Origin: Aselliscus stoliczkanus
Lineage: Eukaryota; Chordata; Mammalia; Chiroptera; Hipposideridae
Reading direction: 5' to 3'
Length of the DNA stretch: 64,000 nt
Assembly (NCBI GenBank): GCA_033961575.1
Contig: CM066729.1
Location: 34,010,501 to 34,074,500 of the forward strand
Made by a program: the position numbers and the translations under genes. The notes under the pieces were generated by a model. It saw only the letters and a program-made list of their open reading frames with translations, made no database searches and was not told the origin of the DNA. Shown in pieces: positions 32,966 to 44,343 of the stretch (positions within the stretch are counted from its first letter, which is position 1; every line of letters starts with the position of its first letter).

Positions 32966-35585
32966 AATCCTACTTTTCTTGACTCTTTGCTAACCATCTC
33001 TTCTGGTTATCTTTGTATGCTCAAATTCAACATTATAAAACCTAACCAGATTCAAAACCTGCGTTGACTACCCACTTTCCAAACATGCATGCAACATATC
33101 CACTCTTTCAGGTGTGTTTTCTCTTAAGGATGCTAATCTTTCCTAGTCACCTAGGCTAGAACCCGTGTTCTCCCGAGCACCCTTTCTCTACCCTTTATCT
33201 CCATCATAACAAAAAATTGTTTAAATCTTAATTCTTTTATCTCTCATTATATCCCTAGAATACAACTTTTTCCTTAATTAGTTCTGAGACTAAGTACGGA
33301 TCTTCAGGATTATTCATTTGACCATCACAATACTCTCTTCTAAGCTATCAAATCAGAATAACTCTGTTTTATTTCTTCTCAGTTCAAAATCCTTTCATGA
33401 CTACCACTTTACCTGCTAATTTGAATTATATCATTAAGGTCCCACGAATATCATTTGAAAGGAATAGACTTGTGGAAACATTAACTTAATTCTTCACGAT
33501 ATTCCAAACTTTAACCTTGTATAGCGTGTTTCATACCATAACCCTGAGGTTCCATCCAAAACTGATGTTTGATTTTCTTTTCTCATATAATGCTGCTGAA
33601 AAAAGGAATCAGGTGTTCAATAAGAGGAGTCAGGTTGGGATTTCACATTCTTGGGCACCGAATGGAAGACCCACACCTACAGGTGTCAAATGAAGAGGTA
33701 ATTTGCCTTCAACATTCAGGTAAAATCAGGTTATCTTTTGTCAAATGGTTGCAAGCCTTGGCTCCTTTGTCTGCAGTCCTGTTCCATATGGTACTAAGGA
33801 GCCAATTGAATCTGACTTAGATTTATGTACCTTCCTACTGCCCTTGCTTGACTTTCATTAAAAGGAAAGGTGGAATAAAGTGGGATGAGATTAGACATAT
33901 GTAATGGAATAAGGAAGTCTTTTAGAGAGTCTGGAAAGAGAGAAAGGTTGCTCTTTCTCAGAGTAGTGTTAAAAGAAACTTCTATTCAGAGAACGCAGTA
34001 TTTGGGAAGCTCTATAGCCAGAAATGGTGAGTCAGGGGCAGGTGGATTAGAGAAGACTTAAGCTTGTCCAAATTGGATGAGAAGACTTAATGACAAGTTA
34101 TAAAGAAGGATATGAAGCAGCAGATGAGCAGGAAAAATATTTTGCAGTTGAATCAAATACATTAATTTCATATCACTTGGCCTATGTCATATTTAAAGGA
34201 GAAAAAGCAGTATGTGGATATGAAGTTTTTCCATTATTAAGTATGCCCAAAGAAAATGTTGACAAAAGAGACCAAAAAATATGTTTTGTTTTTGTGTTCT
34301 GTAATGAAACCTGCAGACTTTCAAATAGAATTCAGGGATTAATATTTGGATCTAATTTACTATCTTTAAAAGCCCAAAGTGCAATACTATTAAATCATTT
34401 ATCTATGCATTTCTATTTATTTTAAAGAAAAAGTAGGCTGAATCACATTACTGTTAAAGCATTAAATGTTAAAGCATATTTTCTTTTTAAAATAAAAAGT
34501 AAATGGAAAGTTATCAAAGACATTTCCTTTATAGTTTGGGAGATGAGACACATAGATAATGCTAACCATTAGGTATATTATTGTTGCAGATGAAAAGCAG
34601 TTTCAAATGTTTATCTAAAGCGGATATTAATGTGGTAGATGATTTTAAACATTCCATTTAGAAATTTTATTTGAGATTTTTCTAGATTTTTACTCCATTT
34701 AATAGGACTATTCAATTCTGGGAATCAGAGATTTTGGCTAGGATATTCCATTCATCCAGTGCCTTGGTCTCAATTTTCTCAAGTTAAATTGCCTACCAGT
34801 ATCTGGTACACAGAGTTAGAGTTTAAAGTGATTAATTTTTGTTACCCCAACCCTTAAATCTTTCATACTACTTTTCCACTCTTCCAGAACTAATCCCTAT
34901 CAATATGTGATCTGAGAATGGTTTAGCTATAAACCTTCAAGGTGTAATCTGCACATTTAAAGACTGTAGATTTAACACCACTCCAGCTAATAGTCCACCT
35001 TTACTTAGAAATGAGCTCTCATTCTCCCTGAGACCATTTCTTCAGGAGGAGTCAACCTCTGGTTTGAAACACACAGAAAACTCCAGTCAGAGTACATAAG
35101 GAAGGAAAGCATATCTGTAACTTTGATGTGAAGTTGGCATCCAAAGAATTCTCTGTGCTCTGCATGGGGATAAGGATTGAAGGACGGCCTCAGTGATTTA
35201 GTTGTCTTAGTTGTCCCAAATCCCATTTATGAACTTCAACAAATCAAAATTAGCTTGAAGTAGAGGTTATTTATTAATCACTTATTAATTTTGTTTTATT
35301 TTAATACCCTTGAAGTGTTGAGGGAACATGCCAGAAGAGCGTCACACTTTTACAGTGGAGACACTATTAATTATCTTTTTAGTCGAAAAGTATGAGATGA
35401 AGTGGAGACCCACAGAGCAAGGGTAGGCAGAATAAAAAGATGGTCTTATAGAAATACCTGAGGTCTCCCGAACAGAGACTACTAGAGTCTGCTAACAGAT
35501 TGCTTAAAATGATAAAATGATAACATTTGTTCTCCCTCTCCTCCTTCTTCTCTTTCTTCCTTTTCTTCTCCCCTTTTCCATTTTA
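32966..35585. other. Intergenic DNA, no assigned element
   Basis: The stretch 33,140-33,440 has the pyrimidine-rich texture of the L2 5'-of-3'-end region (CAGTTCAAAATCCTTTCATG), which is weak. The 111-codon frame at 34,090-34,425 has no motif I recognise and sits in AT-rich sequence. A CT-rich patch is at 35,530-35,580. Confidence 0.35.
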
Positions 35586-36426
35586 TTTAATTTTTAAAAA
35601 CTTTAGAAAAGATTTTTAGATGAGTTTTAGATTCACAGAAAAATAGAGCAGAAGGTACACAGATTTTTCATATACACCCTGCTCCCACACATACATAGCC
35701 ATTTTCAGTATTCCCCGACAGAGGGGTACATTCGTTACAACTGATAAACCCACATTGACACATCATAATCACCCAACGTCCATAGCTTACCTTAAGGTTC
35801 ACTTTTGGTGTTGTACATACTATAGGTTTGGGCAAATGTATAATGACATATATCTGCCATTATAGCACCACACTTGATTATTGTAGCTTTATTATGAGTC
35901 TTAATGTCAAGTACTGTTAGTCCTCCAACTTTGTTCTTCTTCAATATCTTGTTGGCTATTCTCAGTCTTTTGCTTCTGCGAAACTTGTAATGGGTTGTTC
36001 ATTTCCACAAATCACTTTTTGGGATTTTGATTGGGATTTTGTTTAATCTGTAGATCAAGTTGGGAAGAAGTGATATCTTGACAATATTGAGTCTTCCTAT
36101 CCATGAACTTGGAATATGTTTCCATTTATTTACTTCTGTTATTTTATTCATCAGAGTTTTGTAATTTTTCTCATATAGGTAGTGTACATATTCTGTTAGA
36201 TTTATATGAAGTGGGACAATTAAATTCATGAATTCATCCTAGAAAAAGTGCTACATACCTCATTGCTGAATATTGCTATGGTCACCTTTGAAGTACTCCC
36301 CTTGGGAAGCTATGCACCAAGTCCACCCTTCAAAGCAATTTTGGAGCTCTTTTTCTGGAATGGGCATCAGAGATGTTGTCATATAAACTTTGATATCCTG
36401 AATGTCATCAAAATATCTTCCTTTCA

Positions 36427-36649
36427 AACAAAACTCATAGACACAGAGAATAGTTTAGTGGTTACCAGAGGATAAGAGGGGAGGGGTGGTAGATGAGGGT
36501 AAAGGGATCAAATATTTGGTGATGGAAAAAGAACTGACTCTGGGTGGTGAACACACAATGTGATATAGAGATGATGTATTACAGAATTGTACACCTTAAA
36601 TCTGTTAACTTTGCTAACAATTGTCAACCCAATACACTTTAATAAAAAA
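36427..36649 (+). mobile_element. L1 3' end inside the mariner
   Basis: ACAGAGAATAGTTTAGTGGT, GGTGGTGAACACACAATGTG and GAATTGTACACCTTAAATCT, closing in AATACACTTTAATAAAAAAA, are an L1-type 3' end. Mariner sequence continues in register on both sides. No long target duplication is visible. Confidence 0.7.
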
Positions 36650-36799
36650 AATGTTTTCCTTTATCTTTGGGTAAAGATAGAAGTAATTAGGGGCCTGATC
36701 AGGTGAGTAGGGAGGGTATTCCAATACAGTTATTTGTTTACTGGCTAAAAACACCCTCCCAGACAGTGCCGTGTGAGCTGGTGCATTGTCGTGATGCAA
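36614..36799 (-). pseudogene. Mariner transposase C-terminal fragment
   Basis: The frame begins with MHHDNAPAH, carrying the second catalytic aspartate of the DD34D triad, then LEYPPYSPDQAPNYFYLYPK. In active mariners the position after AP-x is the third catalytic aspartate; here it is tyrosine (NY instead of ND). The inserted L1 tail also cuts the frame. The protein is inactive for at least two reasons. Confidence 0.85.
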
Positions 36800-37325
36800 G
36801 AGCCATGAATTGTTGGTGAAAAGTTAAGGTCATCTAACTTTTTCATGCCACCTTTTCAGCACTTTAAATAGTAAACTTGGTTAACTGTTTGTCCAGTTGG
36901 TACAAATTCATAATGAATAATCCCTCTGATACCAAAAAAAATCAGCAACATCATTGCAAAAAGTTCACTAATTTATTTGTCAGACCTCTTACCTGAATAT
37001 TTCATTTGGGGTGGGGGGTACTAATGTAAATGGTATTTTATTTTAAATTTTAATTCCACCTCTTTACTGTTGGTATATAGGAAAGTAATTGACTTTTGTG
37101 TATTTACTTTGTATTCAATAACCTTTCAAAAATATTTTTTAATTAAAATATAGCTAAAATACAATATTATATTAGTTTCAGGTGTACTCCATAGTTATTC
37201 AACATTTATATATCTAAAGAAGTGATTGTCATGGTAAGTCAAACAACCGTCTGACATCGTATCATGCTATCACCATATTATTGATTATATTCCCTATGCT
37301 GTACATTACATTCCCATGACATTTT

Positions 37326-37770
37326 TTTTAAAGGCATTATTGGGGAATTGGGGAGGGGAACAGCATTGGGGAATCGGGGAAGGGGAACAGAGAAGTTGCT
37401 GTCTTTTTGTTCTTCAGTCTAGTTGTGGAGGATGTTGCTTCACTGGCCCATGTTGGTATCGTCATTGTGCTCTTCCTGGATGAGGCAGATCAGTCGCCGG
37501 CCTCTGGCTGGTTGCTCACTGTGGCTACTGGCAGCTCACGCTGGTTGCCGGCTGCTCACACTGGCTGCCGGCCACTCACTGTAGCCTATGGAAGCCCACT
37601 GCAGCAGGGGCTGTAGCCTACACCGTCGCCGGGGCTCGCACAGCACAGCTCCAGTTGGAGCTGTTGTTAGCTGTAGAGGGCATTGTCACTGGCCCTCATA
37701 TGTGGGATCCGAACCGGGGCCACTGGTGTCCTAAAACCAGCTCTTAACGAATGTTTCACTCGGCCAGCCC
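37326..37770 (-). mobile_element. tRNA-derived SINE, long type
   Basis: Long form on the minus strand: head GGGCTGGCCGAGTGAAACAT, the shared GCCAGTGACAATGCCCTC segment, body with repeated GCCGGCAGC/GAGTGGCC motifs, and a CCCCAATAATGCC end. A 14-bp duplication TCCCATGACATTTT is at 37,312-37,325 and 37,771-37,784. Confidence 0.92.
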
Positions 37771-38049
37771 TCCCATGACATTTTATACCTGGAAATTTGA
37801 AACTCTTTCTCTCCTTTATCTTTCCCTACCTTCTTTCTTTCATTACAGTTCTAAGACAATAGTACTTTATATTAATTCCAGGTGTACAGCACAGTGGTTA
37901 GACATTCATATAATTTAAGAAATGATTCCACTAACTAGTCTAGTGCCCACCTGGCACTACACAAAGTTATTACCATATTATTGATTATAATCCTTTTGCT
38001 TTACTTTATATCCCCACAACTATTTTGTAACTTCCAATTTGTATTTCTT

Positions 38050-38525
38050 TTCTTTTTTTTTTTTTAAACAAATATTTATTTATTTATTTTTAAAGATTTT
38101 ATTGGGGAATTGGCAGAGGGGAACAGCATTGGGGAATCGGGAAAGGGGAACAGACAAGTTGCTGTCCTTTTGTTCTTCAGTCTAGTTGTGGAGGATGTTG
38201 CTTCACTGGTCCATGTTGGTATCCTCATTGCGCTCTTCCTGGGTGAGGCTGTCACTCACCAGCCTCTGGACGGCGGCTCACAGCGGCTCTTGACAGCTCA
38301 TGCTGGCTGCCAGCTGCTCACACTGGCTACCGGCCACTCACTGTAACCTATGGAAGCCCACTGCAGCAGGGGCTTCAGCTATGCCATCCCCGTGAACTCA
38401 CAGCTGCCCAGCTCCTGTAGAGGGCAGTGTCACTGGCCCTCATATGTGGGATCTGAACCGGGGCCCTGCTGCTTAGAGCTGGCATCCCAAGCCAGCTCCT
38501 AACCAACATACCACTCGGCTAGCCC
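38050..38525 (-). mobile_element. tRNA-derived SINE, long type
   Basis: Long form with CCCCAATAAAATCTT end and an A-rich tail (poly-T with TATT units at 38,052-38,095). The duplication CCAATTTGTATTTCTT / CCAATTTGTGTTTCTT is at 38,034-38,049 and 38,526-38,541 (one mismatch). Confidence 0.92.
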
Positions 38526-39375
38526 CCAATTTGTGTTTCTTAATCCCTTCAACTTTTCACCCTGCCACAAATCTCCCTCCCATCTATCACCCTGATAAAT
38601 TTATTACTTTCTGACACTATACATAGTTATTACAATATTATTTACTACATTCCTTATGCTATACCCTACACCCTCATGACTACTTGTAACAACAATTTGT
38701 ACTTCTTAATTTCTTCCCTTTTTTCACCCACCTCATCAAACCCCCTCTCACCTGGCAACCATCAAAATGTTCTCTGTATCTGTGAATTTCTTTCTGTTTT
38801 ATTTATTTTGTGATTTAGATTCCACTTATATGTGATACTATATGACATTTGTCTTTCACTGTTTGACTTACTATACTCAGCACAATACCCTCTGGGTTCA
38901 TCCATGTTGTCACAGGTGGTAAGATTTCATTCTTTTTAATGGCTGAGCAATATTCTATAGTATATATGTGCTACCTCTTCTTTATCCATTCATCCATTGA
39001 TAGACACCAAGGCTGCCTCCACATCTTGACCATTGTAAATAATATTGCAATGAATATATGGATACACCCATCCCCTCAAAGTAGTGTTTTGGGTTTCTTA
39101 GGATAAATACCCTGAAATGGGATTACTGGGTCCTTCATTGTCTCTTCTTATAGCCTTTGTTTTAAAGTCTATTTTTATCCCAGCTTTAATTTTTTTTTTC
39201 ATTTCCATTTTCATGAAATATCTTTTTCCATCCTTCTACTTTCTGTCTGTGTGTCTTTCAATCTGAAGTTTGTCTCTGTAGGCAACATATTAAAGGGTCT
39301 TCTTTTCTTATCCATTCAGCCACCCTTTATCTTTTGATTAGAGCATTTAATCCGTTAAAATTGAAAGCAATCGTT

Positions 39376-39484
39376 GGGCCTGCCGAGTGGTGCAGTGGTT
39401 AAGCTCTGGCTTGGGAAGCCAGCGGCCCCAGTTTGGGTCCCACATATGAGGGCCAGTGACACTGCCCTCAAAAAAAAAAAAAAA
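39376..39484 (+). mobile_element. tRNA-derived SINE, short type A
   Basis: GGGCCTGCCGAGTGGTGCAG head, B box GTTTGGGTCCC, end GCCAGTGACACTGCCCTC and poly(A). The duplication GAAAGCAATCGTT / GAAAGCAATCTTT is at 39,363-39,375 and 39,485-39,497. Confidence 0.92.
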
Positions 39485-41474
39485 GAAAGCAATCTTTGAT
39501 AGTTACTGCCATTTTATTCATATTTTTATCTTTTTTTCTTCTTCTTAAAGTCCCTCTAAAATTCCTTGTTAATACTGGTTTCACTGTAATAGCTCCTTTA
39601 GTTTTTTCTTGTGTGGGAAGCTCTTTATCTGTCCTTCAATTTTAAATTATAACCTTGCTGGGTAGAGTATTCTTGGTAGTAGGAATTGCTTTTCATCATA
39701 GTGCATTCTTCATTTCAGTTACTGTATTATTCACTTCTGACTGTTATTTTTTTTAATGGTTTCTATGTCTTTTTTTATACTTGCTATCTCTTTGTTGAAG
39801 CTCTCACTAAGTTCCTTGAGCATCCTTGTAGTTCAATTGTTTGGAACTCTGTCTCTGGTAGGTTGCTTGTCTCCATTTTGTTTAGTTATTTTTTCTGAAA
39901 TTTTCTTCTCTTCTTTCATTTGGGACACATTTCTTTCTTTCCTCATTTTGGCTGCCTCCCTGTTTGTTTTTAATGTATTAAGTAGATCTGCTATATTTCC
40001 AGTTTTGGTCAGGTGGCTTTATGTAGTATATGTCCTGTCGGGCCCAATCGCACAGTCTCCCTGGTCACCTGCTCCAGGTGTGGATTGTGTGTGTCCATCC
40101 TCCTGTTAGAGTTGAGCCTTGAATGCTATTGGAACACCAGTGGGTGGGATGGATCCTTAAGCTGACTGGCTGTGGGGTTTGGCCACATCCACAGCTGATG
40201 GGCTGCTGTGTTAGGGACTTATCCCTCTGAGTAGGATTGACCCCATGGGACTCTGGTGCCTGTTGAGACCACTCTTTGTGCGTGCTGCTTGTTGGGCTAA
40301 TTGGGTGGTGTTCTGCTGTGGTCTGAAGCGAACCTTCAATTATGTTGGTTATGGGGCTTCTTACAAGGGAGTCCAGTGCAGGCACAGGTCACCCACTGTC
40401 TGTGACTGTTCAGGGACTCCCTGGTAGGAGCTACAAAGTGACCTGTGGTTGTTCACTGCTTGTACTAAAGTTAGAGGAGTGTGGCAGAGTCCACCCTATG
40501 AACCAAGGCCATCTGCCACCAGTACTGGTCCTGGGGTAGCTCCAAAGAAAGCCTGCTTCCACCTGCCAACTCCCTTAAGATCCTGCTGCTGATAGAGTCT
40601 ACTGCGGTATGCAGGTTGAGTGTGGCAAGGTCTCAGGAGTCACTAGAGTAGAAAGAGCTGTGGTCACCAGGTTAATGTAAATTCTGGTTTGGTTCCAGCG
40701 CTGAACCTGGAGCTACTTAGCAAAAGTCTCAAAACACACAGGCCAGTCAATTTCCATCAGGAGCCTGCTAGACTCTGATAATTTTCAAGAAAGAATGCAA
40801 TGTAGGCAGGTCTGGCTGCTGGTGGAGAAAGTGTCTCCCAAGTTAGGGAAGTTGGATGGGACTGATTCCCAGGGAGTCAGCAAGGTGGAGCTGCAGAGCT
40901 CACTAGGCCAATCAGATTCTGATTTGGCCATGGTTAGGGCGGGCTCAACACAGGAAAGATGGAACCAGCTTGCTGGCTGTATGAGAGGAGGATCTCACAC
41001 AGGGAAAATGCTGGCTGCCTTCCAGTCCTCCCTGCAAGCCACGCACCTCAGTCTGAACCACGCTTTGCCCCCACACACACTCCTCTCCCCCCTCCCCATA
41101 TGTCTCCAACACCTCCCAAACCACTCTCCCTCCACTGGAGCACAAGGTGAGTGCCTGTGAGCAAGTCTGTGTAAGGGTCATTTAAGAGGATGTCTGTATT
41201 TCCCACAGCCTTCTTTCCTACTCGGATGGAATCCCCACTTTTTCACAGTCAGATATTCTAGGCACTCCTCTTCCTGGCACCAGTACTCTGGGCTCGGGAG
41301 CCTGGTGTGGGGGACTCGGGTCCCTTGCTCCTTTGGGGGGAATCTCCACAGCCGAGATATCCCTCCTGATTCACAACCACCACACAGAGGTTTGGGGCCC
41401 ATTCCGCGTCTTCACCCCTCCTACCAGTCTTGTAGTGGCTTCTTTTTATTTTTAGTTATAAGACTTCTGTTTGG

Positions 41475-41937
41475 GGCTGGCTGAGTGGCGCATTGGTTAA
41501 GAGCTGGTTTTGGGATGCCAGTGGCCCCGGTTTGGATCCCACATATGAGGGCCAGTGACACTGCCCTCTACAGCTAACAACAGCTCCACCTGGAGCTGGG
41601 CTGTGCGAGCCCCGGCGACCGTGTAGGCTGCAGCCCCTGCTGCAGTGGGCTGCCATAGGCTACAGTGAGTGGCCGGCAGCCAGCGTGAGTGGCCGGCAGC
41701 CAGCATGAGCTGCCAATAGCCATGGTGAGCGACATCCAGAGGCCGGCGACTGATCTGCCTCATCCAGAAAGAGTGCAATGACGATACCAACATGGGCCAG
41801 TGAAGCAATGTCCTCTGCAACTAGACTGAAGAACAAAAAGACAGCAACTTGTCTGTTCCCCTTCCCCGATTCCCTAATGCTATTCCCCTCCCCGAATTCC
41901 CCAATAAAATCTTAAAAAACAAACAAAACAAAAAAAA
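41475..41937 (+). mobile_element. tRNA-derived SINE, long type (best copy)
   Basis: The clearest complete copy, in plus orientation. Order: tRNA head with A box (AGTGGCGCATTGG) and B box (GGTTTGGATCC); the shared CCACATATGAGGGCCAGTGA, CACTGCCCTC segment; GGAGCTGGGCTGTGCGAGCC; a repeat block at about 41,640-41,745 built on GTGAGTGGCCGGCAGCCAGC; a unique stretch with CAACATGGGCCAGTGAAGC; and CCCCAATAAAATCTT plus an A-rich tail. A perfect 15-bp duplication AAGACTTCTGTTTGG is at 41,460-41,474 and 41,938-41,952. Confidence 0.95.
41640..41745 (+). repeat. Internal tandem repeat of the long SINE
   Basis: Imperfect units of about 15-20 bases built on GTGAGTGGCCGGCAGCCAGC. Two adjacent units are nearly identical and others are decayed. 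Equivalent but differently sized blocks lie in the three other long copies at about 12,195-12,290, 37,495-37,600 and 38,260-38,345. Confidence 0.7.
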
Positions 41938-42149
41938 AAGACTTCTGTTTGGCTAGACTTCAGGTAGTTCTCCAGGTTGATTATTTAATAATTTTGTTGT
42001 AATTTTAATGTGTTCACAAAAGGACGCAGGCACAATGTTTATCTACTCCTCCATCTTGGGTCTCTGTCTTTTGTAGTTATTCTTTATCAATTGAGGAAAT
42101 TCTCTATTCCTTGTTTCTGAAAGTTTTTAATAAAAAGGGTGTATGTTAG

Positions 42150-42256
42150 GCCCGGCCAAGGGGCGTGGTGGTTAAGCGCTGGCTTGGGAAGCCAGCGACC
42201 CCTGTTCGGTCCCATATAAGCGGGCCAGTGACACTGCCCTCAAAAAAAAAAAAAAG
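42150..42256 (+). mobile_element. tRNA-derived SINE, short type A
   Basis: GCCCGGCCAAGGGGCGTGGT head and GGCCAGTGACACTGCCCTC end plus poly(A), inserted in the old L1. The duplication GTGTATGTTAG / GAGTATGTTAG is at 42,139-42,149 and 42,257-42,267. Confidence 0.9.
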
Positions 42257-42797
42257 GAGTATGTTAGATTCTGTCAAATGCTTTTTTCTGCATCTATTAG
42301 TTTGACCATGTGATTTTTTTCTTTTTTAGCCTGTTCATTTGATGGTTTACATTAATTGATTTCACAAGTTAAACTATTCTCACATGTTGGTTAAATCATA
42401 TTTGTTTGTGCTTATAATTATTTTTATGCTTTGTTGGGGATTTGCTACTATTATGTTGAGGATTCTTTGCATCTATGTTCATGAGAGATATTGGTATGTA
42501 GTTTTATTTTCTTGTAATTTATTTTTCTGGTTTTGGTATTAGTAATGATGCCTTCATAGAATGTAGACGTATTTTCTCTGCTTCTATCCTCTGAAGTAGA
42601 TGATAAAGAATTGGTATAATTTCTTCCTTAAATGTTTGGTAGACTTTACCAGTGAATCTATCTGGGCCAACTGCTTTCTGTTTTGGAAAAATGTTCATTG
42701 TTTATTTATTTAATAGATATAAGGCTATTCAGATTGTCTATTTCTTCTTGTGTGAGTTTTAGAAGCTTGGGTCTTTCAAGGAATTGGTCATCTATGT

Positions 42798-43031
42798 CAA
42801 GGGTCTGCAAACTGCAGCTCACGAGCCACATGCCGCTCTTTGGGCACATACATGTGGCTCTGAAATAAATTTGAAAATGAAAATAAAACTATCATAGTTT
42901 CATTTATAAGATTTTTAAAGGATAATATTCACATAATGGTGATTTCATTTGTTTTATGGCTCTGGAACAATTTTTAAATTGTTATGAGGGGCAGGATTGG
43001 TTCTTCCATATCAAAAGTTTGCAGACCCCTG
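42798..43031. mobile_element. hAT-type MITE (234 bp)
   Basis: Terminal inverted repeats CAAGGGTCTGCAAACT and AGTTTGCAGACCCCTG. An 8-bp target duplication ATCTATGT / ATCTAGGT is at 42,790-42,797 and 43,032-43,039 (one mismatch), as hAT transposases make. There is no coding sequence. Inside is GCTCACGAGCCACATGCCGC, a hAT-family phrase. It interrupts the old L1 ORF2. Confidence 0.88.
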
Positions 43032-43640
43032 ATCTAGGTTATCAAATTTGTAAGGTTGTTCATAATATTCCTTTTTTATCCTTTTAATTTGGAAGGGATT
43101 CATAGTGATGTCCCCTCTTCATTTCTGATATTAGATATTCGTGTCCTTGCTATTTTTTTCTTACCCTGACTTGAGTCAGGTTTTAGTTGTGTTGATTTTC
43201 CTTATTTCTATTTTCAATTTTATTGATTACTACTGTAATTCTTATTATTTATTTTCTTCTGCTTACTTTGCATTTAATTCATTCTAGTTTTTCTAGTGTA
43301 CTAAAATGAAAACTTATGTTGTTTATTTTAGAACTTTTCTAACAATGCATTTGATACTATAAGTTTCACTATAAGCACTGCTTTCTTTGTATCCCACAAA
43401 TTTTAATAAGTTGTTTTCATTTTTATTTAATTTAAATGTTTTACAATTCCTCTTGAGACTTCTTTTTTGATCCTTGTGTTGATTAGAAGTGTGGTGTTTA
43501 TTGTCCACATACTTGTATTTTGGGACTTTCCAGGTATTTTTATGTTATTGATTTTTAATTTAATTCCATTTTGGTTTGAAAGCTGATACTGTATGTGTTC
43601 TCTTCTTTCAAATTTATTGAGGCTCTATTTTTTTTAAGAT

Positions 43641-44284
43641 TGACCTTAAACTAGGAATTTTATTTATAATTCACATGATTATATGAAGATATTTCAAGCA
43701 GTATAATCTAATTTTGTATATAAAGGCATACTCCCACATAGCTCTAATGAGTGACAGTTGCATTCCATTGATGAATGACTTCTATTTTCTCATGTAAAGT
43801 AGTTTTCCTGAATCCCTATAATACATGAACATCATTTCTCTTTAATTCTCAAGTCTACTGTACTTAAATAAGGTGAATTAAACATAAGAAACTTCTGCAG
43901 GATGATCCCACTTTCTTTATTCTGAGTGGCATTTCAACTTAAAAATAAAGTACAGAAATAGCTTTCTGAGCAATGTTGAATGGATATGAAATATAAGTTT
44001 TAGAACACTTCATTATTGTTTTAAAATCCTGTATATTTTTATTCTTTTTAAACTTGTCTTTTGAATGAATTACTTTGCAAAGCCACTCCACATTTAAATG
44101 ATGTTATGAAGTTTCAGGAACCTTATTTTAATTGGACATTCCAGATTTAATAACTTACACATTAGCTTCTCAGTGAAGTCCCTGTAACAGCATCATGAAC
44201 ATTATTGGAAAACTTTTTTGAAATTCACATTTTCAGTCTTATTCCCCAGAGGCACTGTATTTGAACCCCTTGGACAAAAGTCCA
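43641..44284. other. AT-rich intergenic DNA
   Basis: The left part may be the last decayed L1 sequence. Otherwise nothing recognised. Confidence 0.4.
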
Positions 44285-44343
44285 ACAGACTCTTGCAACA
44301 GACCTCCTGGTGATTCTGACACAGCTAAACTTTGAGAACCACT
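44285..44343. mobile_element. MER5A-like hAT fragment
   Basis: CTCCTGGTGATTCTGACACA then AAACTTTGAGAACCACT is one terminal half of a MER5A-type element; the other half is not recognisable. Confidence 0.55.

Larger units (their letters stand above)
36207..36989 (-). mobile_element. Mariner transposon, internally deleted
   Basis: Both ends are visible: left TGGGACAATTAAATTCATGA, and right end whose reverse complement reads AGAGGTCTGACAAATAAATT. TA dinucleotides at 36,205-36,206 and 36,990-36,991 mark the target. Removing the element restores L1 reading order (TTTATA + CCTGAATATT). After subtracting the L1 fragment inside it, only ~560 bases remain, against about 1.3 kb for an intact mariner. 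Confidence 0.88.
37126..42057 (-). mobile_element. Nearly end-to-end L1 with internal deletion
   Basis: On the minus strand the 5' end at about 42,057 reads GACCCAAGATGGAGGAGTAG, the usual start of older mammalian L1s. A GC-rich 5' UTR follows (to ~40,010), then an ORF1-like coiled-coil region (~39,700-40,000), the start of ORF2 (~39,130-39,370), and abruptly the 3' UTR (38,530-39,130 and on to 37,126). Most of ORF2, including reverse transcriptase, is missing. SINEs interrupt it at 37,326, 38,050, 39,376 and 41,475. Confidence 0.75.
35590..43640 (-). mobile_element. Old L1 split into three pieces by later insertions
   Basis: Minus-strand ORF2-derived sequence runs through 35,880-36,206, resumes at 36,992-37,125 and again at 42,062-43,640. 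The 35,999-36,229 frame still reads YEKNYKTLMNKI and SWIGRLNIVKISLLP, typical of ORF2. The text around the gaps is collinear with L1 order. The left block 35,590-35,880 is L1-like too, but may be a separate piece. Coding is broken throughout. Confidence 0.75.

Noticed and set aside
34090..34425. 111-codon plus-strand frame
   Set aside because: No domain, no flanking gene structure, AT-rich setting; probably chance.
40065..41160. Frames of 106-121 codons in a GC-rich block
   Set aside because: They lie in the 5' UTR of the minus-strand L1, whose G+C content explains the lack of stops.
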